A stretch of DNA of 6,658 nt from Bacillota bacterium. Its GTDB lineage: Bacteria > Bacillota_B > Desulfitobacteriia > Desulfitobacteriales > Desulfitobacteriaceae. Both the position numbers and the translations under genes were made by a program. The stretch covers positions 1 through 6,658 of the forward strand of contig JAJYAS010000189.1 of assembly GCA_021779415.1 (NCBI GenBank), read 5' to 3'. Below the pieces are notes generated by a model, which was not told the DNA's origin, ran no database searches, and saw only the letters and a list, made by a program, of their open reading frames with translations. Shown piece after piece: positions 5,124-6,658 of this stretch; the first letter of the stretch is position 1, and each line of letters begins with the position of its first letter.

Positions 5124-6182
5124 TCAGGCTAAAACTTCCTCAATAAAAATAGTTCGTTTTTCCACCATGTCGTATTCTTTAACAACATTTGATCCGAATT
5201 CTGATTCATCAAATACCCGAACGATCGGCCGCACTGGCATGCTTAGATTTTGATCGACGACCACCCCAATTTCGCCAGTATTTAGGCGTACTGTTACTCC
5301 TGTCGGGTAGGCAGCAATATTTTTAAGAAATAGACGCACCATTTCTAACGGATAGAGTGTCCCAGCCAGACCCATCAGAATTTCGCAGGCTTCATGTGGC
5401 ATGATTCGCTTGACATCACTATGGTCTGTTGTGAATTTATCATAAAGATCTGCAATGGCTACAATCTGGGCGAAGGGATGAATTTCCCCTTCTTTTAGGT
5501 GCCGGGGATACCCAGTTCCATTCATATGCTCATGGTGCTGAAAAGCAATATGAGCAACAACCAAACTAAACTCCTTTCGTTTTCTAAGATCCTCAAAACC
5601 AAGGGTCGTGTGCGTTTTAAGTAATTCAATATCTTCTGGGGTTAAATTCGACGTTTCCCCGAAAAGTTTGGAATCCATTTGCATCTTACCAATATCGTGG
5701 AGCATTGCGCCTATGGCCAAGATCTCCAGTTTTTCTTGATCAAAGAACATAGCCTTTCCCAAAACTGTTGAAAGAACACAGACGTTGACAGAATGAGCAA
5801 ACATCTGGTTATCCATACTTCGCATTTCCATCATGCTCATGAGGATATCCTTCTTAAACATTATCTCCTCAACAATTTTGTTGATGATCCTCTTTAATTC
5901 AAAACCATCAAGACTTTTACCTAACTTTACAGATCGCATACTTTTCTCCAGAATACCCATGGCTTCCCGGCGATGTTCTTCACTGATTACATCTTCAACA
6001 ATAACATCATTAAAGCGATCATCTTCAATATAGAGAATGGAAATTCCCATATCTTTTAATTTCGCAATGTACAACGGGGTAAGCTTAACCCCTTTGCCCA
6101 ACAGAACTCTGCCTGAACTGGAAAAGATAGTTTTACCTAAAATATCTCCAATTGTTAACGAATTAACACTTACTTGGCGCAC
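5124..6182 (-). CDS. HD-GYP domain protein, probable cyclic-di-GMP phosphodiesterase
   Basis: This 352-residue cytoplasmic protein likely hydrolyses cyclic-di-GMP. An N-terminal region (about 1-55) contains the LTIGDILGKTIFSSSGRVLLGKG and LKDMGISILYIED pattern common in clostridial HD-GYP proteins. A helical linker follows, then the HD-GYP domain from about 125: His130, the LHDIGK motif with His162, Asp163 and Lys166, His191, His211, and HHEHMNGTGYP (216-226). The GYP is intact, but Asp of the usual HHExxDGxGYP is Asn221. AIADLYDKF (242-250) carries a conserved Asp, but the usual SDRPYR after it is replaced by TTDHSDVKR. A C-terminal extension (290-352) with YPTGVTVRLNTGEIGVVV is also seen in Firmicute members. 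There are no membrane helices and no receiver domain. The start is GTG at 6182, immediately after an in-frame TAA, with AAGGAG (6194-6199) 11 bases upstream, a somewhat long spacing. nth follows after 18 bp. Activity is likely but not certain given the altered positions. Confidence 0.92.
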   Translation of the reverse strand: MRQVSVNSLTIGDILGKTIFSSSGRVLLGKGVKLTPLYIAKLKDMGISILYIEDDRFNDVIVEDVISEEHRREAMGILEKSMRSVKLGKSLDGFELKRIINKIVEEIMFKKDILMSMMEMRSMDNQMFAHSVNVCVLSTVLGKAMFFDQEKLEILAIGAMLHDIGKMQMDSKLFGETSNLTPEDIELLKTHTTLGFEDLRKRKEFSLVVAHIAFQHHEHMNGTGYPRHLKEGEIHPFAQIVAIADLYDKFTTDHSDVKRIMPHEACEILMGLAGTLYPLEMVRLFLKNIAAYPTGVTVRLNTGEIGVVVDQNLSMPVRPIVRVFDESEFGSNVVKEYDMVEKRTIFIEEVLA

Positions 6183-6285
6183 TTAGAGGTTTGCTCCTTC
6201 CTATTGAAGCATCTTTTTATTCGTCTCCTATGTTTGCTATCCTACACTATTTTCGGTCTTTTTCCCAGTCTTCGAACCAAAAGTA

Positions 6286-6314
6286 ATGACGAATACTCTG
6301 CTAGGGGGTATACT
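6286..6314 (+). promoter_or_regulatory. Promoter of the TSUP permease gene
   Basis: ATGACG (6286-6291) and TATACT (6309-6314) are separated by 17 bases and match 4 of 6 and 5 of 6 of the sigma-A consensus. Transcription would start near 6321, giving a leader of about 32 bases with GAGGT (6338-6342) as ribosome site 10 bases before the ATG. The spacer and the start of the -10 coincide with the operator-like repeat at 6293-6311. Confidence 0.5.
6293..6311 (+). promoter_or_regulatory. CsoR/RcnR/CstR-like operator candidate
   Basis: The sequence ATACTCTGCTAGGGGGTAT has outer arms ATAC and GTAT around a run of five G, with one further matched C-G pair inside, so it is an imperfect inverted repeat. 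A/T-rich TAC-GTA arms flanking a G/C tract are the hallmark of operators of the CsoR/RcnR/FrmR/CstR repressor family. It fills the spacer between the -35 and -10 boxes, an ideal place for repression. No regulator gene is in the window, so identification rests on pattern alone. Confidence 0.45.
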
Positions 6315-6352
6315 TTAAAAAGCAAATTGTCATAAGTGAGGTATTAAACAAC

Positions 6353-6658
6353 ATGTTCAATCTTTTCATAATCTGTGCTCTCGGTTTTTTGGCTGCGGCG
6401 GTCGACGCGATTGCAGGAGGAGGCGGACTCATTAGTCTTCCTGCATTACTGATGGTAGGTGTGCCCCCTCATCTTGCTTTGGGAACCAATAAATTTGCAG
6501 CATCCTTAGCCTCGCTCAATAGTTCCATCACTTTCGCTCGCTCCGGGAAGGTACATTTTACACTGGTAAAGTGGCAAATACCCTTTACATTTATCGGGGC
6601 AGCACTTGGTGTTTGGGCCGTCCTCAGTGTAAGCTCAGGCTTTTTAAACAAAGCGGTT
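6353..6658 (+). CDS. TauE/SafE (TSUP) family permease, N-terminal part
   Basis: This is the first 102 codons of a membrane transporter gene that runs off the right edge; family members are about 250-260 residues. The product begins MFNLFIICALGFLAAAVDAI and continues with AGGGGLISLPALL (21-33), a PPHLALGTNKFAAS segment (38-51), then RSGKVHFTLVKW and a second hydrophobic helix ending near SVSSG. AGGGG followed by ALGTNK is characteristic of the YfcA/TauE/SafE group (sulfite/organosulfur-anion exporter superfamily). The actual substrate is not known from sequence. The ATG at 6353 is preceded by GAGGT at 10 bases, a moderate site. It is transcribed divergently from the HD-GYP gene, and its promoter carries a G-tract operator-like repeat. 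In Staphylococcus aureus a tauE gene is controlled by the persulfide sensor CstR, which makes a sulfur-stress role an attractive but unproven reading. Confidence 0.88.
   Translation, partial: MFNLFIICALGFLAAAVDAIAGGGGLISLPALLMVGVPPHLALGTNKFAASLASLNSSITFARSGKVHFTLVKWQIPFTFIGAALGVWAVLSVSSGFLNKAV

Larger units (their letters stand above)
6183..6352. other. Divergent intergenic region between HD-GYP and TSUP genes
   Basis: The 170-bp gap separates two genes transcribed away from each other, so it must carry both control regions. The plus-strand side holds a promoter with an overlapping operator-like repeat. On the minus-strand side I find the HD-GYP ribosome site at 6194-6199 but no convincing sigma-A promoter, and no good sigma-D (TAAA-N15-GCCGATAA) match either; an ACCGAAAA string has no TAAA at the right distance. 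No small ORF or hairpin terminator is seen here. Confidence 0.6.

Noticed and set aside
6186..6215. Hairpin sequestering the HD-GYP ribosome site (GCTTC...GAAG)
   Set aside because: Only four contiguous pairs with a mismatch or bulge; too weak to call a riboswitch or thermometer.
6241..6290. Sigma-D flagellar-type promoter for the HD-GYP gene
   Set aside because: An ACCGAAAA string resembles the -10, but no TAAA -35 occurs about 15 bases upstream.
6469..6651. Minus-strand 60-codon frame at the right edge
   Set aside because: It lies wholly antisense to the TSUP permease, whose AGGGG and ALGTNK motifs are clear.
1..6658. Mobile element, CRISPR array, tRNA or toxin-antitoxin system
   Set aside because: No transposase or integrase motif, no regularly spaced repeats, no cloverleaf-like segment and no toxin-like small pair; gaps between genes are too short to hold them.

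Overview
The window looks like chromosomal DNA of a low-GC anaerobic Firmicute, most like the Desulfosporosinus/Desulfitobacterium (Peptococcaceae) group. The evidence is a TGS-type nucleoside kinase tail, a futalosine-pathway menaquinone enzyme (MqnA), a clostridial-style HD-GYP protein, strong AGGAGG-like ribosome binding sites with GTG and TTG starts, and a compact layout. The genus is inferred from protein style; no marker gene fixes it. I see no IS element, phage gene, CRISPR array, tRNA or rRNA.

Layout: (1) The plus-strand 3' end of a uridine/nucleoside kinase gene enters from the left edge and stops at 500. A perfect 17-bp hairpin (500-539) follows and serves as a shared terminator for two converging transcription units. 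(2) Eight genes then lie head to tail on the minus strand from 6182 down to 562. In transcription order they are an HD-GYP c-di-GMP phosphodiesterase, endonuclease III (nth), an MFS transporter, a fumarylacetoacetate hydrolase (FAH) family enzyme, chorismate dehydratase (mqnA), a GIY-YIG small nuclease-like protein, methylglyoxal synthase (mgsA) and a 4-oxalocrotonate tautomerase family protein. Gaps are -1, 3, 18, 26, 40, 47 and 73 bp, so much of the run may be cotranscribed. The 73-bp gap before the MFS gene and the 47-bp gap before mgsA each hold a possible internal promoter. (3) A 170-bp divergent intergenic region (6183-6352) separates the HD-GYP gene from a plus-strand TauE/SafE (TSUP) permease gene that runs off the right edge. 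Its promoter carries a G-tract inverted repeat resembling operators of the CsoR/RcnR/FrmR/CstR repressor family.

How the genes may work together: most are housekeeping or family-level functions. The most suggestive coupling is mgsA with the tautomerase gene, which overlap by one base (TAATG). Methylglyoxal synthase releases an enol that must ketonise to methylglyoxal, and the coupled protein belongs to an enol/keto tautomerase superfamily. The FAH-family enzyme just upstream also has a FAHD1-like (oxaloacetate/acylpyruvate) active-site pattern, so the run is rich in enol and 2-oxo chemistry. I found no clearly new multi-gene system. The best leads are this coupled pair and the metal- or sulfur-sensor-like operator in front of the TSUP gene.
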